64,000 nucleotides of DNA from Undaria pinnatifida. Lineage: Eukaryota > Sar > Phaeophyceae > Laminariales > Alariaceae. Of this stretch, positions 30,119-42,239 are shown piece after piece (position 1 is the stretch's first letter; each line of letters starts with the position of its first letter). The notes beneath the pieces were generated by a model. The model was not told where the DNA came from. It ran no database searches and saw nothing but the letters and a program-made list of their open reading frames with translations. The position numbers and the translations under genes are program-made. The stretch spans positions 5,409,358 through 5,473,357 of the forward strand of contig JABAKD010000007.1 of NCBI GenBank assembly GCA_012845835.1, written 5' to 3'.

Positions 30119-30248
30119 TAATGCTGTTTGAAATCTAATAAAATTTACTATTTAGACAAGTAAGTGAATTTAAATCCTAAAAACAATAATACACAGCTGT
30201 GGGATCGAAGATTTCGTTGAAACTTATCTTTGCAAGCCGTGTGTGATA

Positions 30249-31669
30249 CAGTAGAGGTGGCCATTTATCGTGGCAAGCTGAATAGTGAAGTGCCCTGAAT
30301 AGTGGCATAAAAATATCCTGGCAAAATCTCAACCCGATTATAGTGGCACTTTCTCATTATTGAGGACGAGGCCCTCAATAGTGGCATGTTGGGCATCCCA
30401 CACACCCAATGGTGGCAGTTCCAAACAGCGGGCCCCCACTACTGCTGGACCACACCTGCCCACACGCACCCTCAGCAGTGGGCGCCACTCGTATCATGCC
30501 AGCTTGTTCGGACCCAGAACTGTGTAAACTCCCAAACCGACCACTGGGAGAGAAGGACGGCGCGGATGTCGCCTTGGCTGCGGTGGCCGGCCACATGGAA
30601 TATGTGGTGAACCAGAGGAGGAGGGCGGCAGAGAAATACACCGCGTCTGCGACCCGTGCATCGCCAAGAAGCAAGAGACACCCGACTCCTCGAATCAGCC
30701 TAAGCGTGCCTGGAAGGCCGTGGAGGAATGGGCCGGGTTGGAGGAGCAAGCCGAGTTTGCTGACACTCTGTCTAAAGACGCAGAAGAGATTTTCATGGAG
30801 AAGGTTAACAACACATACGAGGAAGAGGCGGACAGTCACGACGAGCCAGACAATGCCAAATATTCTGAGAGCGCGGGGGGGTGGGGGGAAGAAGGCGCCG
30901 CCGTCGTTCGCGGAACTGGCTGAACGTTTTGGTCCTCTAGAACAGTACGCAGAGTCGTGCGGCATTGGCGAAGCCGGGCATTACCTCCGCAAAACGAAGA
31001 TGGTGTGTTCTTCGCAGCGCACTCCGCCAGACCGGCACGGCAGATGGGCATTAGAACGTTTGCCGACTCCTAGTGCAACCAGTCGGCTGACGCCTACACC
31101 AAAAGTGCTCGTACGTAGTTGCAGAGCATCGTGGCGGTTGGGTTGATGCGCCGGGGTGGAGAGCGTTTGGCTCTTCAAACTTGGTCGCTTCAGTTGTTCG
31201 CGTCTCTGCGTTGCTGTTGTCATTTCTTCTGCGTGTGTTGAACCCCATGTTACATGGCCCGCCGGACAAAACACAAATGTGTGCCTCCTTCAGTACGTTT
31301 GGGCGTGGTTTCGGTGGTCTGCCTGCACTGAAAAATGAAAAATAGGTTTTGACCGCAGAAGGCTCGGCGACCCTTGGATAACCAAGTGTCATTTTATGTG
31401 TTTTATGCGGATACTGCTGCACACAAATGCTCAACCACGAGGAGTGCAGCAGGTACCCGCATGTAACAGCGCATGCGTGTGTAGATCCAATGAACCGCTG
31501 TCGATATCGTGAACATCCTAGCTTCTTAGTCGATATAGTGGCAATATTGCCACTATTATTGGCCTTGCAATGGTGGCAATGGTGCCACTATATCGAATAG
31601 TGGCACTGCCCCGAATAGTGGCACCATTTGGTCTTGCCCCTATATGCCACTATAAAGGGCCACCTACTG
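30249..31669. mobile_element. TIR DNA transposon (pogo/Tc1-mariner-like candidate) with clustered ATAGTGGCA motifs
   Basis: The left end CAGTAGAGGTGGCCATTTAT and right end ATAAAGGGCCACCTACTG form ~18-20-bp inverted repeats. A TA precedes the left end; the right end is followed by AATA, so a TA duplication is only suggestive. Within ~170 bp of each end the motif ATAGTGGCA, or its complement TGCCACTAT, recurs at least five times, typical of subterminal transposase-binding sites. CAG starts and TA targets are features of pogo/Tigger elements, but no DDE transposase motif is visible. Confidence 0.5.
30409..31146 (+). pseudogene. Frameshifted ORF inside the TIR transposon, function unknown
   Basis: The first coherent section reads MPACSDPELCKLPNRPLGEK and DVALAAVAGHMEYVVNQRRR (30496-30640). 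The continuation is in another frame: AWKAVEEWAGLEEQAEFADT and an acidic stretch with EEIFMEKVNNTYEEEADSHD (about 30712-30870). The end is Gly/Glu-rich. The pattern suggests one protein with a basic-then-acidic helical organisation broken by a frameshift near 30650-30700. Being the only coding content of the element, it may derive from an accessory protein or the end of a transposase; I cannot identify it. Confidence 0.35.
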
Positions 31670-32148
31670 AATAGCAAAACTGATTCGCAAGCTTACCACA
31701 CGATTCACTATAACATAGGTTTCATGATAGAGCTGTGCCGATTATCCTATAATACGGGTATATCCAGTTACCCTATCCCTGCATGGCAATGCGCCAGAAA
31801 GCGTTCCAAGTGGTTACCTGATATTACAATTGACTTGCTTATCAGATATATAGTCAGACACCCCGGTCATTCGACTTACAGGATTCACTTAATAATAAAG
31901 TGATGCATTTCCTTTCACGGCTGTTAGATTTTGTCCCCCTCAAAAACGGGTTGTATAGTTTCCGCGCACAGCCTGACTAACATCACCCTGTTGACCCTAA
32001 TAGCTACACTGTAGTTGCAAGGGGAGTCGCCGACCAATATTGTTAGTGAGGACACACAACCCGTAATACGCGCGATCGGAGTATCACACACAGCTTGCAA
32101 AAAGAGTTTCGACAAAGTAATCGATCTTACAGCTGGAGCGTGTTTTAA

Positions 32149-32590
32149 TTTTAATAATATAGTCAGGCGTGGTTGATCCATTATACGGCAGGTGCACACC
32201 CAAATGGCTAACCGCCCTAATGGTTGTCTATACCTCAGGTGGCACCATCGTGTATTCGTCCAGGCGATCTGCAACGAATTCACACCAGCGTATGAATAGC
32301 ATGCGGCAAGTAGCATCCGTATTGCTTAGAATATACCAAAAATATTAATAGTAGGGCTGTGAGTCGGCACGACTTATATCGTCGACTAGTTAGTAGTTAA
32401 AGTAATAGTCAGTCGTGAAACGGAGGCGCAGACTCTCCGACTTACTGCGTTCCTTTAAGTGTGGGAATACTTTTTTAATGCGGGGTATAGCTCCTAATGT
32501 AAACTGCTGCGGGCTGCGGATACCCCTAACATGCTTCGTGACACTGCAGCGCACAGCGGCGGGAGATCCACACACACGCACACATGGCGT
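32149..32590. other. Spacer without a supportable gene
   Basis: AT-rich sequence right of the foldback end, no domain-bearing frame, no repeat recognised. Confidence 0.4.
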
Positions 32591-32595
32591 AACAG

Positions 32596-33253
32596 CCTAT
32601 TTTTCTCGACGGCGCCGACGGCGTCAGCCCTGGCGCACCCAATCCCATCGCTGAGGGCGGAGTTTCCGCCGGCGACGTTGTCGCCATCATCGGCCCGCGG
32701 ACCACCTTGGCGAGTGCACGCAACCCCGAAACGGTGCTCTGCCTCGTGAAGCATAACAGCGCCGCAGCATGCTGCTAAGATCCGAAACCCGTCATGGATT
32801 TTTTTAATGGTACACCTCAAGGGCTCCCTCCATGACATAGCCGTTTGTAGGCTTGGCGAGACGAACGGCAATGTCGGCAATGCCGAGGGTGGGTTCGAAT
32901 CCCCTACCCATTTGAGGCAGCACCTGGACACGGAGGGGAAAGGGCATCGCGAGGCCCTGAAGGAACATGAGGCGCGTGAGGCAGGTATCAAAGGCCGAGG
33001 CAGTGGCGGGGTCTCGAGCGAGAAGGATGCGGGGAGAATCATTGCCCACATGGACGGCGTCAAGCCATTCACTACAAGATGGTTCGGTTCATCGTCGACA
33101 ACTCTAACAATCGATGGTTTAGGACTTGCGGTCGTCCTCGACGCGCGCGTTTCGCGCAAAGTTGGGGAAGACATTATTAAACGAATAACACATCGGAGGG
33201 GTGGAAGACATTTTCTTCTGGGGATAACTTTTGCGCCACTATCTTGGTGTTGA
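32596..33253 (+). pseudogene. Coding-like relic on the plus strand, unknown family
   Basis: In one frame 32607-32770 reads GADGVSPGAPNPIAEGGVSA and GDVVAIIGPRTTLASARNPE, continuing to a stop near 32777. In the frame of 32807-33253 it continues FESPTHLRQHLDTEGKGHRE, a charged helix KEHEAREAGIKGRG, then KDAGRIIAHMDGVKPFTTRW and a C-terminal hydrophobic part. Continuity of composition across the break suggests one frameshifted gene. An antisense ORF of 226 codons (32494-33174) overlaps, but its Ser/Pro-rich text looks like a shadow. The neighbourhood of retroelement Gag remnants makes an element protein the likeliest origin. Confidence 0.35.
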
Positions 33254-33319
33254 TGAGTTTTTCACTTTTTCACTCGTATCCCCGCCAGGTAGTATTGCGA
33301 CTCAAACATTTGCTGTCAC

Positions 33320-34620
33320 GTTCCTCTAGTAGTCCGTGAAAGATTTGCCTGGTTCATGCGCTATATTTCTCATTCTTTGTGCATTTCTTCTGTAAGCTGA
33401 AGCTTTCCTTATTTTTGTTCGAAACTTATGCGAATAAATGTAGTTGTTTCGCGCTTTTCTTGCGTAAAATGAAGCCAAACGGCGTATTTTTCGCACCTTG
33501 TGTGTCACGACGGCCGCCAATGGCGAGACGCGAAGATTCGGGATTTTGTGCGCGGCTGAATAGAACATGACTAAACTTTTTTTGACGTCTTACATTTCCC
33601 CCATTTTTCTTCCTCACTGCTGGCAGGTGCTCGGTGACGCTGCGGTGATTTCAGTACTGTAACGCACGCTCAAGATCACGGCCCGTCGTGACGCGTTCAC
33701 AGGTACCCCCTTCTGTGACTATCGACATACTGCCCCGAAGCTTTTCAAGTCTCCGAAGTATCGCCGTATGCGTGTGGGGTCTATCAGCGGTGCTACCTGG
33801 GATCGTCCTACCGCTCGTGCTACGTCTCCCACGCCTCCTCTGTTATCTCGAATCATAGTTGTGCAAATGTACGATAGCTTGTAAGGGGCATGTTCTCTTT
33901 CTTGTGCTTCGAGGTAATCTTCGAAGTCTTAATTTTTTTCTGCGTGACATTGCTGTACCATGCGTTCTGTTCTGTTTCGACTGAGGGACACACCATAAAG
34001 AAGCCGTGAGCGTACTGATCCGCTACTCCCCCGTCCATCAACCCGAAAGAACATGCTATTATCTGGTTGGTGCACGGACGGCTGGACTTGCCCGTGCTGT
34101 TCGTGCCACCGTGTCTGCTCTGCACGGTGCCTGTTGCTCCCACCTTAGCGGTGAAGGTGGTGCCGCCCCATACTGGTGAGGAGTACCCAACGGTACCTTC
34201 TGTACTGCTGTGTAGACTTGCCCTTACAGTTCGCGCCACTCTGCCAGCTCTGCGCTGTGCCTGTGCTCCCACCTTAGCGGTGGGTGTTTGCCCCCCCATA
34301 CTGGTGGGGGGTACCCAACGGCATCTTTTGTGTGGGGATCCTGCTGTTCTGAATAGCCGCACCGCTCTTCTGATTTCAGCCTTCTGCATGAACGATCCTG
34401 CTTCGATCCGCGTGGAAGTGGGGTAAACTGGTCCCCTGGTCAAGCTGGCTTTCACTATTGTGTGAGTATTCCGTGAAGCCGACACTGTCTCGGATTTCGA
34501 CGAAACGGGGAGACCTGCAGCCCCTCTGTTCACTCCAAGCCTGATGTGCTGAACCTTCTGCGATCTCGATTTCCCGATTCGACAGCAAGTGGGGGAATCT
34601 GCAGCCCCTCTATTCAGACG
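33320..34620 (-). pseudogene. Gag-like protein of a DIRS-type retroelement, second copy
   Basis: The minus strand at about 33890-33600 reads YKLSYICTTMIRDN, GGVGDVARAVG, RIRRYFGDLKSFGAV and GVPVNA. This is clearly homologous to 48440-48180 of the YR element (YKLANTCTAMIAEK, GIVGDIARLIGG, HIQRYFGYLNRFGAV, GVPVNA). The upstream part (34533-33853) includes a 131-bp repeat encoding GTTFTAKVGA-like text. Non-coding similarity extends to 33480-33560 versus 47995-48070. No reverse transcriptase or recombinase follows, so it is a truncated element relic. Confidence 0.6.
34136..34330. repeat. 131-bp tandem repeat in the Gag relic
   Basis: GCTCCCACCTTAGCGGTG occurs at 34136 and again 131 bp later, each followed by a CCATACTGGTG and GGTACCCAACGG box. 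Confidence 0.8.
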
Positions 34621-34699
34621 TACAGGGGGTCGTCGCTATACTGGGAGGTCAAACTCTTCCCCTCGTCCCTTCTATCAAGTACTCATTTCTTCTGGTTTG

Positions 34700-36140
34700 T
34701 CACTGATGCGTACTGGTACGTGGTACTGTGCTGACAACCTGACTTCTGAGTTGTGGTGTCTTCCTGTTTCTGCGTACACTCTGCTTCAAACCTTCTGCTG
34801 TTTGGCTCCCTGCAATTTTTACTCGGAATCTGACTCTCACCGTGAAACAGGGCCGGCGACACTGACCCGGGCTGGAATTGGTGCGTGGAGGAATTCCGCG
34901 CACCTCCTGGCGTTTGGGAATTCGATCCATTTTTCTTGCGCCCCTGCCCCCCCTTCGGTCGGCCCTGCCTGATGGCAGAGCCCGTACTGTCAGTTGCTGC
35001 CAGGCCCCCGTCCCGCGCAGCCCCTCCCGAGGGGCTCCGTCCGTGCCCCATGCCGCGAAGTTTCGACAGTAGTGCGCGACGCTCGGTGGGCGCTGCCCTC
35101 CGCCTCCCCATTCTGCTCCCGTCTCCCCCGCTGCCGCGGCGGCGGCGGGGGAGGCGGTGGTGGCGGTGGGTAGGCTTGCTGTGGCTGCGGCTGCTGCTGC
35201 GTGGGGACTTGGTGGGCAAATAAACAGTTCACCCGTGGGCACGGGACCCAGTGTCACGCGTAGTCACACACCCCGGGTGGAGTAGAGCGGTCCTGCATGC
35301 GAGCCTTAAATGTAGCAGGCAACCCGCTGCGGCCGACCCGACCTTGCGTAAGGGTCATACGCTGGCCCCCCGCGCATGGGGCTCCTTTCCTTCCCCCCCC
35401 GACCGAGCCTGCTGCCTTGTCGGGCGGCTGCCTATCAATATCCTTGTGTTCCCCGCGACTGGCTGCGACGGCTTCCTCCACCAGCTCCCTCAGCCGCGTG
35501 AAGGTCGGCGTGAGCATGGGTACCCCCGTACCGGCGGCGTCGCGACCGCAGTCATTGCGTCCTTCAGGCCGCCGCTAATTGCTTTTAGTAGCAGCTTGTG
35601 GACCTTGGCCGAGTAAAGGATGACGTTGCTGAAATGGCGCCGGAGGTAGACCTCCACCGACCTCTGCACTGCCTTCAGCTCGCCCCGCAAGTGGCTTAAC
35701 CTGCCTTTGCAGGCCGCTTGTGCTCCCTCCATGCCATATTCGAGGGTTTACATGAAAGCCGCGACGGCAGGCATCACCAGGGTCGTCTCGCCTGCTGGAA
35801 CTGAGGGGAAGAAGTCTTCGATCGCGAATTCAGACACAGCCTTGAGTTGCGTGATGACCTTTCCAGATACGTGGGCCACCTTGACGAGCACCAGGAGGAG
35901 GAGGGCACGATTGATGTCCTCCGACATGTTATAACCTCCGCGGGACATGAAGAACTCTAATCCTTCTTTGGAACGGAAAAGGTCAGCGGCCTGTTTGGCG
36001 TTGCCCTTGACTCCCTTAGTTGCCGCACCCTGCTAGAGGGCGTCTGGAGGCGCAGAGGGCTGCTGCCCTTCCATTGCCCCCTCCCGCCCATGGGGCCATC
36101 AAGCCCCTCAGAGGTGCACCGCCCGGGGCCTGGGCGGCCA

Positions 36141-36178
<38 letters not shown>

Positions 36179-36290
36179 AGCGGCTGCTGCTTCTGCAGTA
36201 GCGGCTGGGCTTGATCGTTCTCCACGCAGGCCAGCCGTCCCACGATCGCCTGTTGGGTCACCAGTACCTGCTGGAGAAGGATAATTAAGG
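34700..36290 (-). pseudogene. Second Gag-like region with polyglutamine, frameshifted
   Basis: Reading leftward from about 36290: a helix resembling the LLQELLARQQAI helix of the YR-element Gag (here VTQQAIVGRLACVENDQ), a Gln tract from (CAG)n (36142-36180), a Pro/Gly/Ala linker, then helical sequence in two frames (GGYNMSEDINRALLLLVLVK, 35940-35750; LRGELKAVQRSVEVYLRRHF, about 35690-35560), then LRELVEEAVAASRGEH. The end is Ser/Arg-rich with CRNFAAWG. It probably belongs to the same or a related retroelement Gag as 33320-34620, but the join is not continuous. At least three frame changes show it is dead. Confidence 0.45.
36142..36180 (+). repeat. (CTG)n triplet microsatellite
   Basis: Eleven or so uninterrupted CTG units, then TAGCGGCTGCTG variants. 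It encodes polyglutamine on the minus strand within the Gag-like relic. Confidence 0.95.
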
Positions 36291-36299
36291 CTCTGGGGC

Positions 36300-37200
36300 T
36301 ACGGGGGCATTCGCGACCGCCCCCCCGCCTTGGCAGTTGCTTCCTGCCGGCATGATGCCGATGGGGGGAGGTAGGGGCTGGTCACCCCCGGGCCTACCTC
36401 GTACACCAATGACATTTGCTCCTCCGTCCTATGTAGGAAGTCGATCAATTGTGATTGGCATGCTGTCGGCCCTTTTGCTACGAGGTCACGCCGGTGCTAC
36501 CACGACTACGGTCTATAACCAGGGCAGCGGGTGGTCTCGTGGCTGGACGCTCTGCCCATGGGCTATCGTCTCGTCTGTCTAGCATCCCCGTTATTTCGGA
36601 ATTATGAAACGCCTCCACCAAACCCCACATTCCAGGCGGAAGGTTACATTATTGGTTCACGATATATCACTTTAAGAACCTTTGTCCGTTCCAATGCTGG
36701 GCCAGCTCGTACGCAAAATATTTTTGCACCATTTTATTTTCCCTTCAATTTGCTCAAACTTTGTCATGTGTCATGGTTCAGTTTTTCTTACTCTTTCTTC
36801 TCCTTCCTTGGACGTATGTAGTGGTACTCCGAGTGGGGGATGCGTGGTTGGTCGGTGTTGGGAAGTGTGCTCCTCATGGGTGCCGGTGTGTTTGGTTGGT
36901 CTCATCATGGCTCGCTGGATAGACTCAAAGCGTATGCATTATTTCCGTACATAAAATACTAAAAGACAGACATAACAGGGCTGCAGGGTAGCACAGGGTA
37001 GCGCAGGGTGGAGCAAGGTAGTGAGATGAGGGGCGTCCTACTTGTCCCATCATTGTCACCTACATTACCGCCAATGTATGACGACCTTGACGTGAATGTA
37101 ACATCTAATATCACGTGGTTTTACCTCAACCATGACATGGTTTCACGTCGAATCTATAAACTATCCTTCTACGGAGGGCGCTCCATTACACTAGGCCACC
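36300..37200. other. Spacer without a supportable gene
   Basis: Short ORFs only. A small tandem of ~10-bp units (CAGGGTAGCA/CAGGGTAGCG/CAGGGTGGAG/CAAGGTAG) lies at about 36982-37021. No element ends recognised. Confidence 0.45.
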
Positions 37201-40200
37201 TTGAATAGTCGATCACATGGCAATCAAAGGATGCCAACAACACATCCACAATTGGAAAGGCGGGGTATATATATATAACACCAGTAGCAATCGGCCAACG
37301 AAAACACGAAGGGCGCGGCCACTGAGCGCAAGGATGCGGAGGGAGCCAAAGAGGAAGATATTGACGCGGAAACAATGTCGGAAGATAAGAAGGGAACACG
37401 TGTCAAGCTGTGAAGGCCAGACAATGTTACGGCCTGAAGCGTAATAATGCTGATGGGGCGGGCGATAGGTCCATTTGCCGAAATACAAGAGAGAAAGAGC
37501 AAGGAACACTGCCTAAAAGAACGTCAGAGTCCGCTTTGTTGGAAATGGAAATATGACGTGTGGCCGTCGGTTGGACGGTGAAATGGAAGCAGTCAAGACG
37601 CGAAGAATCACGCAAGCTTCGGGCCATTGGTCGAAAGGCAGAAGAGCAAGAGCCTGAAACGAGAGGAAACAAAGAACACCGTCTAAAACAATGCCAGGGT
37701 CTCTACGAAGGTTGGACGTGGAAGGCTGACGTGGGACCATTGGTCGAAAAGGAACAACTATAAAGAACCAATACGCTGAGGTGTAACGGAAGCACAGGGG
37801 GCGTAATGTGGGACATAGGAGGCTAGCATAAGGCCCTTGGTCAAACGGTAGAACGGAAAACAAAGGCTACCGACACAAATCGCGAAAACGCAGAGAAAGA
37901 CAACACCTAAGCAGTGGAACAGACAACACCAAAATGGTACTACTGGAGGCGTGTGTGATGCGCCGAAAAAAAGCTGAACCGGGGGGCAACAGTGGAGTAC
38001 CCTTAGAAGCTATCTGAGTACAGTACCAGCAAAACGGAAAGAAATAAGTGGTGAGGTCACCTGCCAAAGCAATTCTCCAAACAGACACAGAAAGACGGAG
38101 GGTACTATCGGAAGCCGGAAAGAGAGTCGACATATGACGCATTGAGAGGCTAACTGATTACGGGAAAAATGCCAGCAAACGTAGCGACGCTATTCAACCA
38201 CAACAAAGCAAGCCAAACATGGGGTCAACAAATAGATACTCGTTCAGCTCGAAGCAGCGCGGGAAATTTTTAGCTCCAGAAAAAATGTAGGGAACAGAGA
38301 AGACAATACGAATAAAGCCGCAGCTACTTTTCGTCGGGGACACGGGGTCACCAACGTGGAGCAACCCTGAAAGGTGTCCGACAAAAGTGAACGGAAGGGC
38401 AGGAAGTAGGAAAATCGTGTCGCAATAACAACGTACTGCAGCCTGACAAAAAAAAATGAGGGTCAATAGCGAGTAACCTTGTAAGGCTACTTTAAGAAAG
38501 CGAGCAACACTAGGTACGCAGCGGAGGCATTCCTCCGAAAACGATTTCGATGAAAAAACATCATAAAAGGGGGTCAACAGGAAACGACCTATGCGGACTG
38601 CGAAGCCAAGCTGGGGTCAAAACGTGGGACCGATGTGCAAACGTGGAACCGATGCGACAAGTACGACAACAAGTCAAGAGAAAAACGGGGGCCAAGGGGG
38701 GACGGCCCGTGGACTGCACATTCAGGACGGGCTCTAAGGCCATGATTAAGGCCGGTGCCGGTAACACCCCATGGGCAACTATGCCGAAACGAAACAAGAT
38801 AAAGTGGTCGAGAGAAGCAATACCTGTTAGCTGCAAAGCCGGGACGGGGGCCAGTGTCGTTGGACCGTAGGGGTAGGGGTGCCGAGAGAAAAGGGTAAGA
38901 AATAATGGTTCAGGGGAATAGATCAGCTGGCTACGAAGCTAGAACGGAGCTCGACAACAAGGGGCCCTTGGGGGTAAGTACAACCAAACAAGGTAGGGCC
39001 CAAAGAGAGCCGACAGATGGGCTGGAGAGTCAGCACGGGACCGCTGACGTGGGACCAAAATGGGGCTTTCGATGTGAAGCTAGTGGTCGACAATATGGGA
39101 CCATAGACGGTAGAAATAGCTGGGATGCAGTATTACTAAGTGGCTTGGGCAAACGTGCAGCGATATTAGACGTGAGAAGAAGTACGCCAAGAAGCAAGAA
39201 AGGTCCGACAACTAAAAGGAAGTATGCCAAGGGGCAAGGAAAAGTCCAACACCAACAAAAGAAAGGGGGTATTCTTCGCCAAAAACGAAGCTGAATAACG
39301 CGGAAAGCATCCATGTTGTCACCAAGCACATATGGCGAGGTGGGGACGAGACGACGGAAAACCTCAACATGGTTCGGAAACGCCATGGTTCGTCGGCTTG
39401 CACGAAACGTGGGCAGGCTACGTCGGCGGTAGAAGACGGAAGCGAAACCTCAATGGTGAACACTCGTACTGTAGATAGTAGAACAACTTGGGCACAAGTT
39501 CCAAGACCAAGGCGACCTTGAACATCACCGGAAAACGAATAAATGCAACCCTTTGAATGCGGCAAAGAAGACAGAAGGCATTCTACTACGTTAGAACGTT
39601 GTTAGAGCCTCAATGATAGTCACGCATTAAGAGGGTACTCTGGGGAGTCACGAGGCGCGACAACACTGACTATACTGGTACCTGCCAGGTAGAATTGCAC
39701 TGAAGACAGTAGGGCCCGAATACAATACGCGAACCACGCGTTCGTGAACGGATTTTATCTAGAAGAAAGGAGAGAAGGCAACCACTGTCGATAGCTGTGC
39801 ACAGCTATAACCACTAAGGAAAAAGCGTATCCAGAAACAACAGGAAAACAAATAATACCCGGGTTGAATGGACGCGAAAGCGGAAGGTATGGGTTCCGAA
39901 AATGAACGAACGCCAGAGTTGGGAGAAAATACGGTCCGAAAATGCACACACTGCAGAAGGGAGGGGGTGGACGTTCCCATCCGGCCCATAGTGCAGGGGG
40001 AAGGAAAACCAAGATAGAAAAACAAGCTAACACGATATGTTTTCAACTCATACCGCGAGAGCGGTGAAAACGGGGTGTTAACACAACGGAGGACCCAGAA
40101 AATGCGCGAAGGAGCACGCACATGGTGCAGACCATATTTCGGCTGAGAAGGAACCAGACAAAACTGTGTACGATGTCGCGGGCTGATATCGTAAGCCAGA

Positions 40201-41100
40201 CAGAGGGAGGGGTCAAATGACGTATAACTTTATAACTACTAGCGGAGCGCATTCACAGCGTGCAATCGAAGGTCAGGCTAATGAGGACCAACCGAAACTA
40301 TCATGGCTTCGGGGGTTGATATTATGAAGAAGCCTAGAGAGGGGGGTCGTGAACAATCGAAGGACCCGATATTACTAGCAAAGAAATGATGCCTTGAAAC
40401 TTAGAATTTTTGCCTACTATAGAGCCATTCCCATTGAAAGCTAAGCAACGAAAATGGGGGAAAACATACGCGAAGGCGCTTGGATGTCCGAGTGAGAAAA
40501 GGGGACTTGCGCAGGGCGATTTGAAACAAACAAGGTGGACAACACGCCTCAATAAGCACTTACTGCGTGAGTAGCGCAGAAAACAGAAGAAGGGCTAGAG
40601 CACATATACCACAGTGGTAAGATAAAAAGTACGACGCCCTCAATAAATACCTATGGCGTACGTAGAACAAAAAAGTTGAGGAAGGGCTGATACAAATATG
40701 TCATTGCGGTAAGAAAACAAATATGACGCCGCAATAAGTACCAATAGCGTAGTGCAAAAATCAGAAGAAGAGCCAAGATGGGCATACCACAGCGGATTTT
40801 GAGACATGCACGACGCCCAAATATTCACCTATTCCGTAACTAGTGCAGAAAGCAAGGGAAATGCCAACGAAAATAGCTCATATCGGTTTCGCGGGCTGCG
40901 AGACAAGAGTATGCTGAACCGACGGGAGGAAACGAAAACACGGCAGGTTTTCGGCCAAGTTACGAAAACGGGGCAGGCTAATCCGTCAGGAACACGAAGA
41001 CGGAACCATCACAATTTCGGCCTGGTTACGAGAATGAAGCGAATTATATCGGTGGATGAAAGGCCAGGATAGCACACCGACACAAACACGCAAACATTCG
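37200..41100 (+). repeat. Purine-rich degenerate tandem repeat domain
   Basis: The plus strand is strongly A+G-rich over almost 4 kb. Recurrent phrases include GGGCCATTGGTCGAAAGGCA, GGGACCATTGGTCGAAAAGG and GGCCCTTGGTCAAACGG (37620-37850), GTGGGACC and CGTGGAACCG blocks (38600-39120), and AAGAAGCAAGAAAGGTCC/AAGGGGCAAGGAAAAGTCC (39185-39250). Minus-strand ORFs of 60-130 codons are Phe/Leu/Ser/Pro-rich translations of the pyrimidine strand with no domain. No gene is called. Confidence 0.6.
40545..40870 (+). repeat. ~82-98-bp tandem repeat, four diverged units
   Basis: CGCC(CT)CAATAAG/ATACC...GCGTA recurs near 40547, 40631, 40729 and 40811, each followed by GCAGAAAA/GTGCAAAAATCAGAAG-like purine sequence and an ATACCACAG(T/C)GG box. 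Confidence 0.7.
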
Positions 41101-41939
41101 TACGTGCTGGTCAAATGTGGGACAACCCGAAAAGTCATGGCAAAGAAGAGGCACCTTGATACAAAATGAAAAAGGACATCAAACCCAAAAGAAGAAATCA
41201 ATACGAGTATGTCTATGCGCACAAAACAAATCGCATGACGAATCCCAAGAAGGAACTCAAGCAACATGGTTAGGGGGAGGGACAACAAGACAAAAGGGTG
41301 AGTGCGACTCAATGCGACACTATCCTGGCTGCAGATATCCCTGTCGTGTGGCGTTGTAGGCACGCCGATACGTAGGGGGTGCTCCGCGAAGATGTGCAGT
41401 AGACGCGCCGTAGGTTGATTTTGGAACCGGATAGTGTAGAGTCTCAAGCAAAAATCTGATGAAACGCAGCCGGTGGTCGTACTCGGGTGTGCTGCAGCGC
41501 TCCGATTGCGCGACGGTGACGTCGTAGTGTTCGCGGAAGATGTGGTAGGAACGGTGGAGGCGGATAATGGTTGAGTAAACGCATTGGAGAGCTCCGAGCA
41601 CGAACCAGTGAGGGCGGGGTGTTCGCGGACAATACGGTAGGAGCGTTGTGACGGAAGGAGACGAGGCTGTAGTAGCTCAATATGGTTGGTTGAAGAAGGT
41701 GTTGGATCGCGTACGCGGCGGTGAAATATGCGTGTTCCGTAGCATGCGTGTAGACGCGGGTGTTGACTCTTTGGTAGTCCTTTAAAGTGAGCCAGGGAAG
41801 ATGCCTGCGGTGGTCGTGGTGGCGGAGTTAGCTTTTTACGCGGCGAGGATAACAGCGTGGTTTCTGGAATATGTGGTATGGAGGCCTGAGGTAGTCGACG
41901 ATGGCGGTGTCGCCGGGGGCGGTTAGTAGCGGACCGAAG

Positions 41940-42226
41940 GAGCGGGCCTACCGGCACGGTGGCTGCAGGAGTCGGCAAAATATGTCCCAGCTGGTCGGCG
42001 TTGACGGTGCCATGACGCCGGAGTTGGTGGTAATGGCCAGCAAGAGGGCGCGTTGCCGCTGGTAGCTGTTTGAAGCGGCAGGACCATCGGCGCTGTGGCT
42101 GCAGCAGTCGGTAAACAATTCCCCAGATGGTCGGAGCAGATTGTGGCGACGACGCCGGGGCCGGTGGTAGTGGCAAGAAAAAGGGGTCTCTTGTTGTTGT
42201 CAGCGGCTTGAAGCGGAAATTCATCG
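41940..42226 (+). repeat. ~139-bp tandem duplication
   Basis: Two units share GGCTGCAG(G/C)AGTCGG, CCAG(C/A)TGGTCGG, GACGCCGG, GGTGGTA(A/G)TGGC and GTTTGAAGCGG or GGCTTGAAGCGG at equivalent offsets. Confidence 0.75.
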
Positions 42227-42239
42227 AATGAAGTAGTCG

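Larger units (their letters stand above)
30192..32148. mobile_element. Foldback element split by a nested TIR transposon
   Basis: A left-arm start (CAGCTGTGGGATCGAAGATTT, 30192-30248) is interrupted after GTGTGATA. A nearly complete right arm follows at 31870-32148, with GATGCATTTCC, GTCAGATTT-like and CAGCTGGAGCG boxes. Between them sits the nested element 30249-31669. The left arm does not resume after the insertion, so part was lost. Confidence 0.6.

Noticed and set aside
32494..33174. 226-codon minus-strand ORF
   Set aside because: Ser/Pro/Cys-rich and antisense to plus-strand text that looks more protein-like; left unannotated although the choice of strand is not certain.
40986..42224. 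412-codon minus-strand ORF, the longest on that strand
   Set aside because: Pro/Arg/Ser/Thr-rich text without domains, crossing several nucleotide-level tandem repeats in a strongly strand-biased region where stop codons are rare by composition.
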